From positions 3,500,720 to 3,564,719 of the forward strand of contig NC_046358.1 of assembly GCF_004027225.2 (NCBI RefSeq): 64,000 nt of DNA, written 5' to 3'. Positions 52,201 to 61,335 of the stretch are shown one piece after another. This DNA comes from Strigops habroptila (Eukaryota > Chordata > Aves > Psittaciformes > Psittacidae). Position numbers and translations under genes: made by a program. The notes beneath the pieces were generated by a model. That model was not told where the DNA came from and searched no databases. It was given only the letters and a program-made list of their open reading frames with translations. The first letter of the stretch is position 1; every line of letters begins with the position of its first letter.

Positions 52201-53947
52201 GGAAATACTTTGTCTAGTGACAGTTGTGCCTTGGGTGGGGAGAACAAATTAAGCCAGCTTACTATCACATTCTCAGAAGATCAGATTGTACTGTCATCTA
52301 TTTTTGTGTGTAACGGTCTCTTTCTAGCTCATTGATCTATTACAGTGTTTGAGTGTTACCAGCCTATAAACTACTTCCTTTGCAAGTTAGTTTTAGTAAT
52401 GTTTTAATACATAGAGCTAGTAGTTGAACTGTGTTCTCTATTATGACATACAGCACTTGCACCCCAAATTTCCCATGGGACAGACCAGTTGCTGCAAGTG
52501 GCAGAGCTGGGCCACCTCCTGTCATACGACTGGACCGGTGCTGAATTCCTATTCCAGCCACTGCTGATGTTGCAGATCTGATTGAGAACTCCTAGGGGCT
52601 GCCAGGTCCACTGTGCATACACACAGTTACATCCTCGTGCTCCCTGTCAGAGTGATTCTGTCTCTCTGCAAGTCATATTTGTGGGCAAATGTGAGAGTAG
52701 TTGCAGACTGGATGAATAGGTCAAGTGATGGCAGTGACCTGTTCTTGTTGCCTTCCCTGTAGGCCCATTGGTCCTACCTCTTTGTCAGGTAAACAGCTGC
52801 TATGACAAGTTATCATCCATGCCCATAGCCTGAAAAACTGATATAAAGCACTGACTTTTATATAAAACAAAGTGAAAAGATAAAATCTATTGCAAATTTC
52901 TTACTGCAGGCTTCAGGCGATGCATCTGTGTCTTTTAAGATCAGCTTGTAGTTCTACAGTTGTAAAAATCAGGTTTACAACCAAAAATGTTTTACTGCTT
53001 GCTGCTGTTTCTTGTTAATGAGATGCTTAAGGCCTCTGAGCAGCTTTTGATTTGTGTACTCTTTAAAATAAGCACATAGTTCTCTTTGTAGATTAATATG
53101 ACTTGTATTTTAAGACTGTGCATAAAGAGAAATCATGGAGGGGAGATTTTGATATGTTTTCAAACAAATCCGAAGAAACTTTAACAAAGTGTTTTTGGGT
53201 TTAGGGGTGCTTTTTGCTGTGATCGGATTGTTCTTAATGAAGGGAAAGGAAAACGCTTCCATAATATACAAATAGTTTGTATGGTATCTACTGAGGTCTG
53301 AGATTTTTAGTTTGATATAGTTAAGATATCAGCCCAGCAAAAAAACTTAACTTATGCTGCTGATAACCTAATGTTAAGGATAGAAAAGGACAGGTAGGCT
53401 GATACAGATGTGGTTTTCCATCATTTTGTGAAGTCACTAGGAGCAAATCACTTCAACATCTCAAGACAGACATGGTGTTATTGGTCAGAAGGACAAGCTA
53501 AGTAGCCTAATGAACTTCCTTATAGACCAGTTTTCTGTCTTATGACAGTGGATTGACCCAATCTACTATCTGTTATTTCAATTGTGTGACCCAATCCGCT
53601 ATTTAGTATAGTTCTTAAATAATGGGACAGTTTTTTATCACAACGTCGGTATGCAAAGGAGTACATTTAGTTCAGAGAGGCTGGTTCTCCTGGCCTCCTT
53701 TTGAATTAGTGGTGTCCATTGTCCCTCAAAGCATCACTCTGAAATCTCATGGTGTCTAAGCAGGGTTAGCCTCAGCGACTTCAGTCAGCCTTCAGTACCT
53801 CCAGTTATTGCTCTTTAACCTATATACAGCACCAAACCTGCATGAAAAGTTTTGACTTCTATTTCAGAGCAAAGAGGTGGTTTCCGGGGTGGCCGAGGAA
53901 GAGGCTGGGGAGGACGTGGCAATCGTAGCCGAGGAAGAATCTACTGA
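40164..53947 (+). CDS. API5: API5, apoptosis inhibitor 5 (14 coding exons, complete)
   Basis: Join: 40164-40232, 43390-43551, 44469-44562, 45609-45674, 46033-46184, 47447-47653, 48193-48297, 48993-49082, 49661-49842, 50055-50148, 50647-50703, 51615-51691, 52048-52184, 53868-53947. This totals 1572 bases, 523 residues plus TGA; the human long isoform is about the same length. All introns are GT-AG and every phase closes. API5 (AAC-11) is a nuclear scaffold that suppresses E2F1- and Acinus-linked apoptosis and binds FGF2. Seen: an all-helical HEAT/ARM-like body; Lys251, the reported acetylation site, at the first codon of exon 7; a leucine zipper with Leu370, 377, 384 and 391; a bipartite nuclear signal with K454-R455, K467-K468 and K474-R475; a C-terminal RGG/RG tail. 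The start MPTVEELYRNYG sits in a good Kozak context (ACCATGC). Next gene downstream is TTC17 in the same orientation. Confidence 0.98.
43390..43551 (+). CDS. API5: API5 coding exon 2
   Basis: Residues 24-77 (HKDAYQVILDGVKGG to CEDEDVS), first helical repeats. Acceptor TTCCAG, donor TCT|GTAAGA, phase 0. Confidence 0.97.
44469..44562 (+). CDS. API5: API5 coding exon 3
   Basis: Residues 78-109 (IRRQAIKELPQFATGDN, DILTQLLQS). Acceptor TTGGCAG, donor CAG|GTAGGA, leaving phase 1. Confidence 0.97.
45609..45674 (+). CDS. API5: API5 coding exon 4
   Basis: Residues 109-131 (DDSAEFNLVNNALLSIFKMD). Short 66-bp exon, acceptor CTTCAG, donor AAG|GTAAAG. Confidence 0.97.
46033..46184 (+). CDS. API5: API5 coding exon 5
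   Basis: Residues 131-181 (TLGGLFSQILQGEDIV to LTESKK). Acceptor ATTCAG, donor AAG|GTGAGT, phase 0. Confidence 0.97.
46400..47096 (-). mobile_element. old, diverged CR1 LINE copy in API5 intron 5
   Basis: Reads as a worn reverse-complement CR1: AACATAAAATCATTCACATG (degenerate tail), TTTGTCCAGTGGGTTTTGAA, GGTGCAGTATTCTGGATTTG, and at the far end TTTGCACTGGTCTTTGTTTA with CACGAGACTCTTGTGCATCC. At nearly 700 bp it is one of the longest CR1 pieces in the window and much more diverged than the promoter-side copies. Confidence 0.75.
47447..47653 (+). CDS. API5: API5 coding exon 6
   Basis: Residues 182-250 (VLEDVTGEEFVLFMKI to RQAVPLFS), the largest exon. Acceptor CTTAAG, donor TCA|GTATGT, phase 0. 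Confidence 0.97.
48193..48297 (+). CDS. API5: API5 coding exon 7
   Basis: Residues 251-285 (KNVHSTKFVTYF to DIQLE). The first residue is Lys251, the acetylated lysine reported for the human protein. Acceptor CTGCAG, donor GAG|GTAAGC. Confidence 0.97.
48993..49082 (+). CDS. API5: API5 coding exon 8
   Basis: Residues 286-315 (VLKLLAEMSSFCGDMEKLE to FDKLL). Acceptor TGTAG, donor CTG|GTAAGA. Confidence 0.97.
49661..49842 (+). CDS. API5: API5 coding exon 9
   Basis: Residues 316-376 (EYMPLPPEEAENGENAG to KLKDFKI). It begins the leucine zipper (Leu370). Acceptor GTTAG, donor CAG|GTAATC, phase 2. Confidence 0.97.
50055..50148 (+). CDS. API5: API5 coding exon 10
   Basis: Residues 376-407 (RLQYFARGLQVYIRQLRLAL), the rest of the leucine zipper with Leu377, Leu384 and Leu391. 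Acceptor GTTTAG, donor GAG|GTGAGT. Confidence 0.97.
50647..50703 (+). CDS. API5: API5 coding exon 11
   Basis: Residues 408-426 (NKIKVVALKITNNINVLIK). Acceptor TTACAG, donor AAG|GTAAGT. Confidence 0.97.
51615..51691 (+). CDS. API5: API5 coding exon 12
   Basis: Residues 427-452 (DLFHIPPSYKSTVTLSWKPV and the linker KADA). The linker differs from human KVEIG. Acceptor CCATAG, donor AAG|GTGAGA, phase 2. Confidence 0.95.
52048..52184 (+). CDS. API5: API5 coding exon 13 (nuclear localisation signal)
   Basis: Residues 452-498, containing QKRTSEDTT, PPKKASAGPKRDARQIYN and the start of the low-complexity tail. The basic clusters KR, KK and KR form the known bipartite signal. Acceptor GTCAG, donor ATG|GTAAGT, phase 1. 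Confidence 0.97.
53868..53947 (+). CDS. API5: API5 coding exon 14 (RGG tail and stop)
   Basis: Residues 498-523 (EQRGGFRGGRGRGWGGRG... ending RGRIY), then TGA. An arginine/glycine-rich tail, usual for RNA-binding or condensate-forming proteins. Acceptor TTTCAG after a long intron 13 (1.7 kb). Confidence 0.97.
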
Positions 53948-54652
53948 GTAAAGCGCTAAAGTCTTCCATGCCCCTCAAGGGCTAAAATGAAAGTGCTACT
54001 CAGCAAGTTTGCTTGCAGTATTGCTTCCTTCAAGGACTGCCTTCCACTGAGACTGACTTAAATGTTCTTTATACCTTTGTATGTATGATCTACTTTTCTA
54101 ACGGACTACAACTTGTCCATAGTGAAACTACAACTGTATTTTTGGATGCTTCCAGTTAGCAGTTTTGGGTTCTTTTATTTTTGAAGTGTCTTCAGGATTC
54201 AAAATTGGAAAAGAGTGTAGAATTTTATCAACAGCTACATCTTGACAGTTTGTATATTAACCTAAAAATTAGCTAGTGCATAACTGAAACTATATAATTG
54301 AGTTTATCTATTAAGTAATGGACAGGAAAGGCATGACAACAGAGATACATGTCAGATAAGCTTAGCAGCTGAACTAATCCTTTCCTCATCTGTATAACCA
54401 CATTTTGCAATATGTGGAGAAGAGTACTGTTAAATTCGCTTTGATTTCCTTTTTCTTTTTCAATTGACTTGAATGAGATACCTGCTGGTTTTATAAAGTT
54501 TGCAACAACTTTTGCCTGTAGCATGAAGCAGTCCTTTTACTTAGAGATGTGGAAAATTGTGGTGGTTTTTGGTTTGCACATCTTACTCTTCTCCGTGCAT
54601 TGTAATGCAGAAAGTGATGTTTTGCAAATTTGTTTTTAATGTTTAAAATAAA
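53948..54652 (+). other. API5: API5 proximal 3' UTR
   Basis: Non-coding, AT-rich sequence after the stop codon up to the first AATAAA (54647-54652). A second AATAAA at 54700-54705 lies 50 bp further, giving a tandem choice. No frame continues from the API5 stop. Confidence 0.7.
54647..54652 (+). terminator. API5 proximal polyadenylation signal
   Basis: AATAAA in GTTTAAAATAAATATGAG, 700 bp after the stop codon. Further canonical signals lie at 54700 and 54920. Confidence 0.6.
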
Positions 54653-55969
54653 TATGAGCATAGAGTTATGCCGTGAAATTTTCACTCAATGAACAGGAAA
54701 ATAAATGACTAGAATTCTTCCAGGAATGAGTAAAGACTGATGCAGTGATTAAGCTTCATAGGCTGGAGCTGGACCATAGCAATACCTGGCTCTTTTCTAT
54801 GTTTTGCAGGTTTCTGGATTAGTTGGCACTTGAGGGTTGGGTTTAGTTTTGGCTTGGTTTTGTGGGGGTTTTGATTTCATTTTCTTTTTTAACAATACAG
54901 TTGCATTTAAGAATATATAAATAAAATCATATTTTGGGTAACACTGAAAAAATTCCAGCTATGTAGTTCAATTCAGGTGGAAAAGCTAACAATTCCGTGC
55001 TATTTTTTTTCCCATAGCAACTTGGGATTCTTATTTACTGGTGTACACCCAGAAAATACAATGTAAGAGCACAATGCTTTTGGGTTTTTTTTATTCTCAC
55101 TACTCAAAACTTTTACTTCTCAGGTCATTCAGCATTGTAAAGGAATTAGCAGATAGTCAAAAGAAGTTGAGACAGAGGAAAAGGATTTTAATAAGTGTTC
55201 CAGGGCGTGTTGATGTAAAATAGCTTAGACTTTAGAAGAATGAAGATTATTCCTTACCCTTTTTTTTTTTGTCCAGCCATTTGATATCCACAGACAAATG
55301 CCTGAAAGTGATGTTTCCCCACCTAGTTCCATTTGTATTAGCTTGTGAATCTGACTCAGGTGTCTTCCTTAATACTCTTTGGTATTTATCACTACAATCA
55401 GAAGGCCAGAATACCAGAAATATGTCAAAGTTAAGAGATACTGATGCTGAATTAGAAGTCTATTTTTGCTTAACTCTGGAGCAGTAGGCAGCAAACTTTG
55501 GACATTCCAGGACATGTGAGCTGACTGTTTCTGATTACACGCCGGGTGCTAAACTCAAGATTTGTCAATAAAACCAACAAACTTGGCAAAAAGCCTTCAA
55601 GGATGAATTTGTGAGGTCAAAATATCACTCTGAAAATAGGCACTAGATTGGCAATAAGCTTCCACTGGGGAAAAAAATACATTTTGCACTTGTGGCTGTA
55701 ATTTGTGTTTCGAAGGGCTTTAAAACTGTAATCTCAAAGCCTAAACATAGCTTGTATTTAGACTAATAACCAGGTACTAGCAGCTTTCTTCCTTGAATTT
55801 TGACTGAGTTTTCTTTCGGGGACTCCTGTTTTCAGCGGTGATGTGCAAAGTTCTTGTGGCCTCAGAAGTAGTTAATTCTCCCCTTCTCCCCCCAGTTTCA
55901 TATTTAATCTCTTGTGGAGACACCTGTTTACCATCCTGTTGAATTGTACATGTTCCCTTATGCTTTTGG

Positions 55970-55975
55970 AATAAA
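55970..55975 (+). terminator. API5 candidate distal polyadenylation signal
   Basis: AATAAA in TTTGGAATAAATTCATTTTG, followed by a T/GT-rich stretch (TAATTTTGTTTGGCTC, TTGTTTGAC) of the kind that acts as a downstream element. Use would give a 3' UTR of about 2 kb. Confidence 0.5.
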
Positions 55976-57120
55976 TTCATTTTGTAATTTTGTTTGGCTC
56001 ATTGTTTGACAGTTACTCTGCAACATTCTGTGTTGGCTTAGTAAAAGGGTACTGTGGTACCTTGCTTTAGTGACTTACTCTTTAGATGACTATAGATGTT
56101 TGCCACTAATGAATAGATCTTAGTTGAAACAGATAATGTAATCTTGCTGCTAAGTAATTCAACTTGGGTTGTCTTGGGTGACGTGGTTTAGTGTGAGGTG
56201 TCCCTGCCCATGGCAGGGAGTTGGAACTGGGTGATCTTAAGGTCCTTTCCAGCCTAAACCATTCTATGATCCTAGGATTCTAACTTTTAAATGCAAAATT
56301 CCAAGTAGGAATTCTTATTCAGCAAAAGCTGCATGTCATACATCTTATATGAGAATTACCATGTGAGAAGGAGTCATTCATTGTCTTAATCTCCTAGATG
56401 TTGACAGTGCAGTGAATTTGTTAGTATCTTATGATAGAGGAAGAGGGGCTTGGAGCAGCAACCTGTATGTGGTGGGGTTTGTTTTGGGGTCTTTTTGGTG
56501 ACTCTGTAATATACATGACGTGAACACGCTGGCATCAGTAAGGAGCTATCATGAGAATATGTCCTTTATCCTGAAAGAAACAATCCCTTACATTACTTTA
56601 ACCACTGTGCCACCATTTGTAAGCATTTTTGTTTGTTTCAACTTAATGGGTTCAAGTTACTGGCAGATGTTAGTGTATTCCAGGCTCCGGGAAGTATGGT
56701 GTCCCCGAGAAGCTGAACTGTTCACAGCTTGCTTGTACACTTAGGTCAAACAGACCAGTTTGAATGTGGTAGCTTTTAGAGCTCACTCAGGGCTGGGTAA
56801 AGAGACTGCACTGCGGGGTTGGTATTAACTGGAGTAGGAAAGGAGCAGTGTAACTGAAAAGCATCAGAAAAATAAAGGATTATATATAGTTATATAGTAT
56901 ATACAGTTATAGATAAATGTGGTTCAGAGGTACCTTCACCCAGCTCCTGAGACAGCTGCAGGTACAATTCCGTTTGCTGCTTCCTCGGGCTATTGCGGCA
57001 AACATTTCTGCGTGCACCAGACAGAAGTTAATGGCTTTTTAATAAAAACGTTCAGCGCGGTGCCACACGCGGCTTGTTCGCACAGCTCTGCCTGTCTGAA
57101 GCGCAAAACGGCTCGTTAAC
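55976..57120. other. API5-TTC17 intergenic spacer
   Basis: About 1.1 kb between the distal polyadenylation candidate and the TTC17 CpG island. It holds one CR1 fragment (56171-56282) and a TATA-rich run near 56881-56915. No other gene is seen. Confidence 0.6.
56171..56282 (+). mobile_element. CR1 LINE 3' fragment, short
   Basis: GTCTTGGGTGACGTGGTTTA, GTGTGAGGTGTCCCTGCCCA, then CCTTTCCAGCCTAAACCATT and the tail CTATGATCCTAGGATTCTA. Same GTGTGAGGTG-type subfamily as 16193. Confidence 0.88.
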
Positions 57121-57910
57121 CGGACTCAGCGTTACCAGGCAGCGGTCAGCCGTGCGCGGCGCCGTCCATACGCGGTGCTGCCACACGGAGCCCCCCCCAC
57201 CGGTGCATGGCGCGGCCGCAACCCGGCCGGGAGGCTCCGGGCGCCGGCTGAGGGAGCGACCGGCGGCCGCCCGTCCCCGTCCCTCGAGAGCGGGGGCACC
57301 GCCCTCCGCCTCCCAAAATGGCGGCGGCGGCGATTCCGGTTCCGGGGGGAGCGGGCAGGCCGGGATTGGGGAAGATGGCGGCGGCGGCAGGAGCGCCCGG
57401 GCGGGGCGGGCTGGGGCGGGCGTGGGTCTTCTCCGGCTGGGCCCTGGGGCTGTGCTCGCTGCTGGCCTCGGGGACGCGGCCCACCGCTGCCACCACGCAC
57501 TGGGTGGTCACCGAGGATGGGAAGATCCAGCAGCAGGTGAGCGGACCCGGGGCGGGGGGCGCGGGGAGCTTTGCGCTGCAGCGGCGGGGAGAGCCCCTGT
57601 CTGCGGCGTTGTCCACCCGCAGCCCCCGGCCTGGCCCGAGCGGTGCGGCGGGGGAAGGACGGCGCCTGGTGCGGAGCGGTGCCTGTGTGGAAGCCGCTGC
57701 GGCCCCGCACGGGGGTCCTGCCCCCGGGAGTCAGCGCCGCTCGCGAAACGTGGCTCGGAGTTGCGGGAGCCCCGGGCTGAGGCGGGACACGGCCGGCGGG
57801 TCCGGGCCAGCCGAGGGTGGATCTTCGCTGGAACCGTGTTGCAAGCAGCGGCTGGTGCTCACCTGGAGCCTCCCCAGAGCCTCCGGCTCGATAGGCCGAG
57901 CTGCTGAGTA
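57120..57910 (+). promoter_or_regulatory. TTC17 CpG-island promoter
   Basis: Dense CpG block of about 800 bp covering the 5' UTR, exon 1 and the start of intron 1. Two YY1-like words, AAAATGGCGGC at 57316-57326 and AAGATGGCGGC at 57373-57383, each include an in-frame ATG. The length of open frames here on both strands is a GC effect and not extra genes. Confidence 0.8.
57375..57536 (+). CDS. TTC17: TTC17 coding exon 1 (gene continues beyond window)
   Basis: Encodes 54 residues ending in ATTHWVVTEDGKIQQQ, which is identical over that stretch to the start of the mature part of human TTC17, then the donor CAG|GTGAGC in phase 0. TTC17 is a large tetratricopeptide-repeat protein reported to act in actin polymerisation and ciliogenesis; its TPR exons lie beyond 64000. 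Residues 16-33 (AWVFSGWALGLCSLLASG) look like a signal-peptide or membrane-entry segment. Start choice: this ATG gives the same distance to TTHWVV as in human; an in-frame ATG at 57318 with equally good context would add 19 residues. The gene order API5 then TTC17, same strand, matches other vertebrates. Confidence 0.9.
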
Positions 57911-59099
57911 AGCGCGGAGCCGGGGTGCTGCTTTAGTCCGGTGCAGATGAGCTTGTCCCGGCTGCTCTGTTCCTTCTGGGAGTGGGTTTAGTCAGAACGG
58001 CTTATTTTGATACCGGGCTGTGCCTCATGTGCAGTAAGCAGCTGAAAGAGTCGGTATGTTTCTCATGTTGGGGCTTGCATGCTTTGCTCCCCCTTTGTTG
58101 CAAGGGAAACGGCACCAGAAGTCCACTTTCATGTCAGATCTGCTTTGGTTCTTAAAACTGCCAGATTCGTTCCTCTCTACGGCGGAATCGCTGTAGCAAG
58201 CAGCAATTCCCTTCATTAAAACAGAGACATGAGTGCCTGTTAACATCACTTTCCTTGTGTGAGAACCTTTGGTCAGGTCTCCTGTCAGAAAGCATTAGGG
58301 TGGAACTGTGTGTCTCTGCAGGAAGCCTCTGCTGGCTTTATGGTTCTCCGGCACTTCAGCTGCCTGCGTGGATCCTCTCTCGCCCTGGTTAATCATAAAT
58401 GAATGAATGACAGCACTATCTCACCTCCTTTCCTCGCTGGGAAGTGGTGAGAGTGTATGATAATGGTCTGAAAGCATCTCTATATTTGTATTGACTGTAT
58501 ATTATCAAATTTGGGTTGAACGTTGGTTTTGATTATTGCATGAAAAGCAGTTGTGACTTGGAAAAATCTAATTAGCTAAAAATTGCTTGAAAACCCGATT
58601 AGCTGAATTCAGTACTGACGGCATTTTATGATGTCAGTTAACTGATGGTGCATGTAAAAGCATCCTCTGTACCACTGCTATGCAGTAAACTGTTCTATTA
58701 CAGTTACCAGTGCTTTCTAAGGAGAGGCATTCCCATGTTCTGTGTATAAAGTTCTCAAGGTTTATAGCTGAAGTGATAAAATATTTGTGGAATAACTTCT
58801 CTTACCTGCATGGTCAAAATCAATCCATCCATTTCCACCAAAGAAACTCAAATTATAAATATGGTATTGCTTGGAATATGAGGGATTCTTCAGTAGTTGG
58901 GGTATAGTGCTGCTAATTTTCCAGTGAGTTTTTTGTAATAAGATGTATTTCAGCATCTGTCACCGTCATTTTCTTGCCTCTTGTGGAAATGATGCTTAAA
59001 TTTCTGGTTATTCCCATTGCCATCCCTGCAGAACACCTCTGAATGGGCATTTGCTAGAGTGAACTTAAATGCTGTTTTAAATGCCATAATGTAATTGTG

Positions 59100-59706
59100 G
59101 TTCAATAGTCAGCAGCAAACCCAACAGATAATCTCCATTGTCCAGCAATAGGAAGGAGTTGTCATTGTCCCACTCTACACTGCACTGGTGCAGCCCCGTC
59201 TCAAGTACTGTGTTGCAGTTTGGGGTTCCTTGGTGTAAGAAGGACATCAAACTAACAGGCTGTGTCCAGAGGAGGGTGACCAAGATGTTGAAAGGCCTTG
59301 AGTGTAAGACTTCTGAGAAGTGGCTGAGGTCACTTGGCTTCTTCACCTTAGGGAAGAGAAGGCTGGAGGGGGAGCTCATCTCAATCTATACCTTCCTCAA
59401 GGAAAACAGTGGAGGGAAAGGTGCTGATCACTTGTGGTGACCAGCAACAGGACACGAGGAAATGGAATGAAGCTGCACCAGGGGAAGTTTAGATTGAGCA
59501 TTAGGAATAGGCTCTTCACTGAGAGGGTGGTGGGTCGCTGAACAGGCTCCCCATAGAAGTGGTCACAGCACCAAGCCTGTCAGAGTTCGGGCAGTGTCCT
59601 GAAAATGCTCTTAGTTGCATGATTTGGTTTTATGTAGTCCTGTGAGGAGCAGGGAGCTGGATTCAATCCTTGGTGTCCCTTCCAACTTGTGATAGTCTGC
59701 GATTCA
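59100..59706 (+). mobile_element. CR1 LINE 3' portion, about 600 bp
   Basis: Sense CR1 sequence: CAGCCCCGTCTCAAGTACTG, CCAGAGGAGGGTGACCAAGATG, AAGTGGCTGAGGTCACTTGG, TAGGGAAGAGAAGGCTGGAGG, GGTGACCAGCAACAGGACACG, and a 3' end GGTGTCCCTTCCAACTTGTG followed by GTCTGCGATTCATTG. The wording of the tail marks a different subfamily from the promoter-side copies. It includes the last part of ORF2 and the 3' UTR and is too decayed to be active. Confidence 0.88.
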
Positions 59707-60064
59707 TTGGCAGTGGGATAATTCATAACTGATTTATCAGTTCACTGTAGAACCACAACATTCCCAAATATTTGAGCTATCTACCTCCTAAGACTAAGAC
59801 CTAGGTGCTTATTAACAAGACATAATCCTAAAATTTGCCTGCAGAGCATCCCTTTGCTTTAATTGCTCAGAATATTCTTTAAATTTATCTTTATCATGAG
59901 AACCTATATTTTTACCAGTACACTTAGCCATTCAGTCCTTCTTTCCAGTTATTTTGTGCATTTTCAGTGGGACTTTGTCCACATTTGTCTCATTAACTCT
60001 TCAGCTGTGCAGCTTCTTGTTTTTCTCTGCAGTGTCTGGTGTTTCAGCTTCTCAGCATTGCCTG

Positions 60065-60400
60065 TCATAGAATCATAGAATGGTTTGGGTTGGAAAGGAC
60101 CTTAAGGTCATCCAGTTCCAACCCCCTGCCATGGGCAGGGACGCCTCACACTAGACCATGTCGCCCAAGGCTCTGTCTAACCTGGCCTTGAACACTGCCA
60201 GGGATGGAGCATTTACCACTTCTCTGGGCAACCTGTGCCAGCGCCTCACCACCCTCACAGTAAAGAACTTCTTCCTTATATCTAACCTGAACTTCCCCTG
60301 TTTCAGTTTAAACCCATCACCCCTTGTCCTATCACTACAGTCCCTGATGAAGAGTCCCTCTCCAACTTCCTTGTAGGCCTCCTTCGGAGAAGCCCCCTGT
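60065..60400 (-). mobile_element. CR1 LINE 3' fragment, about 335 bp
   Basis: Reverse-complement CR1 from TCATAGAATCATAGAATGG through the GGGACGCCTCACACTAGACC block, CCTTGAACACTGCCAGGG, TTTAAACCCATCACCCCTTG and CTTGTAGGCCTCCTTCGGAG. GTGTGAGG-type subfamily, little diverged. Confidence 0.92.
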
Positions 60401-60724
60401 CACCGGCTTCTCTACTAGTTCTAATTAATCTACTCTTGTATAAAAATATTGTTGCATTGGGTTTTCCATAGTACTCTAGACTTCTCCTTGAACATCCAAG
60501 TATTGATCGAATGTGCTAGTTCTTGGTGCTTGCACAGCAGCCCAAGTTCGAAGTTTGAAGCTCACCGAGGGCCCTGCCAGGCTGAATTTTGTGTTCATGG
60601 ATGTGATTTGGCAGCCTCGCTGGGCACCTGGTCCCGTGGTCAGCTGCCTTCAGTGTGAATTCTTTGTCATCTTTTCTAATTAGGATTTCCCATGTAGCAA
60701 CAGATGTCTGATGCCTCTCACTGT

Positions 60725-61335
60725 CACACCCCAAGAAGAGTCTGGCTCCGTCTTCTCTGTACCCTGCCTTTAGGAAGCTGAAAAGAGCAGCAGTATCCCC
60801 CTGCAGCTGAGCCAGCCTGCTTCTGTCAGCCGCCCTGCGTGTTATGTGCTCCAGGCCACCTTGAATGGGCTTTGCTGGCCTTGAAACCAGGGACAGAAGG
60901 CTAAAGGAGGTGCGTTCTCATGGTGGAGGGGGATAATCACATCCTTTGGCCTGCCAGCTCCAGCCTTGCTGCTGCAGCCCAGGATGCAGTTGGCTGCTTC
61001 GGCTGCAAGGGTAAACACTGCTGGCTCATTGCCACCTTTTTCCCCACCAGAGCTCAAACACCCTTTTCTGCAAAGCTGTTTTCTCTTTAAGCTTTCCTGC
61101 TCCATGGGGATATTGCATCCCAGGCACTGGGTTTGCGCTTGCTATTGTTGATTTCATGAGATCCTGCCATGGCTATCCCTCACCCTGTGTTTCCAGAGGA
61201 CACCAAGCTTGCCAATGTTCTTTTTCTCCTGTCATTAGTAAAGATATTAGTGTTGGCACCAGTATTGATCCCTGAGGATGCTGCTGGTGATCATCCCCTT
61301 TTGGACTTTGCACCGTTGATCACAACACTTCTAGC
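60725..61335 (-). mobile_element. old CR1 LINE copy
   Basis: Worn reverse-complement CR1: the best block is near the right end (GTTGGCACCAGTATTGATCC, CTGAGGATGCTGCTGGTGAT, TTTGCACCGTTGATCACAAC), which matches the ORF2-proximal part of the family. The left part (AGAGTCTGGCTCCGTCTTCTC, GAAGCTGAAAAGAGCAGCAG) also fits. Edges are approximate. Confidence 0.7.

Noticed and set aside
57074-57907. 277-residue frame on the plus strand and frames of 156-192 residues on the minus strand
   Set aside because: Overlapping GC-rich frames in the TTC17 CpG island; only the frame from 57375 has the conserved TTHWVVTEDGKIQQQ and a splice donor.
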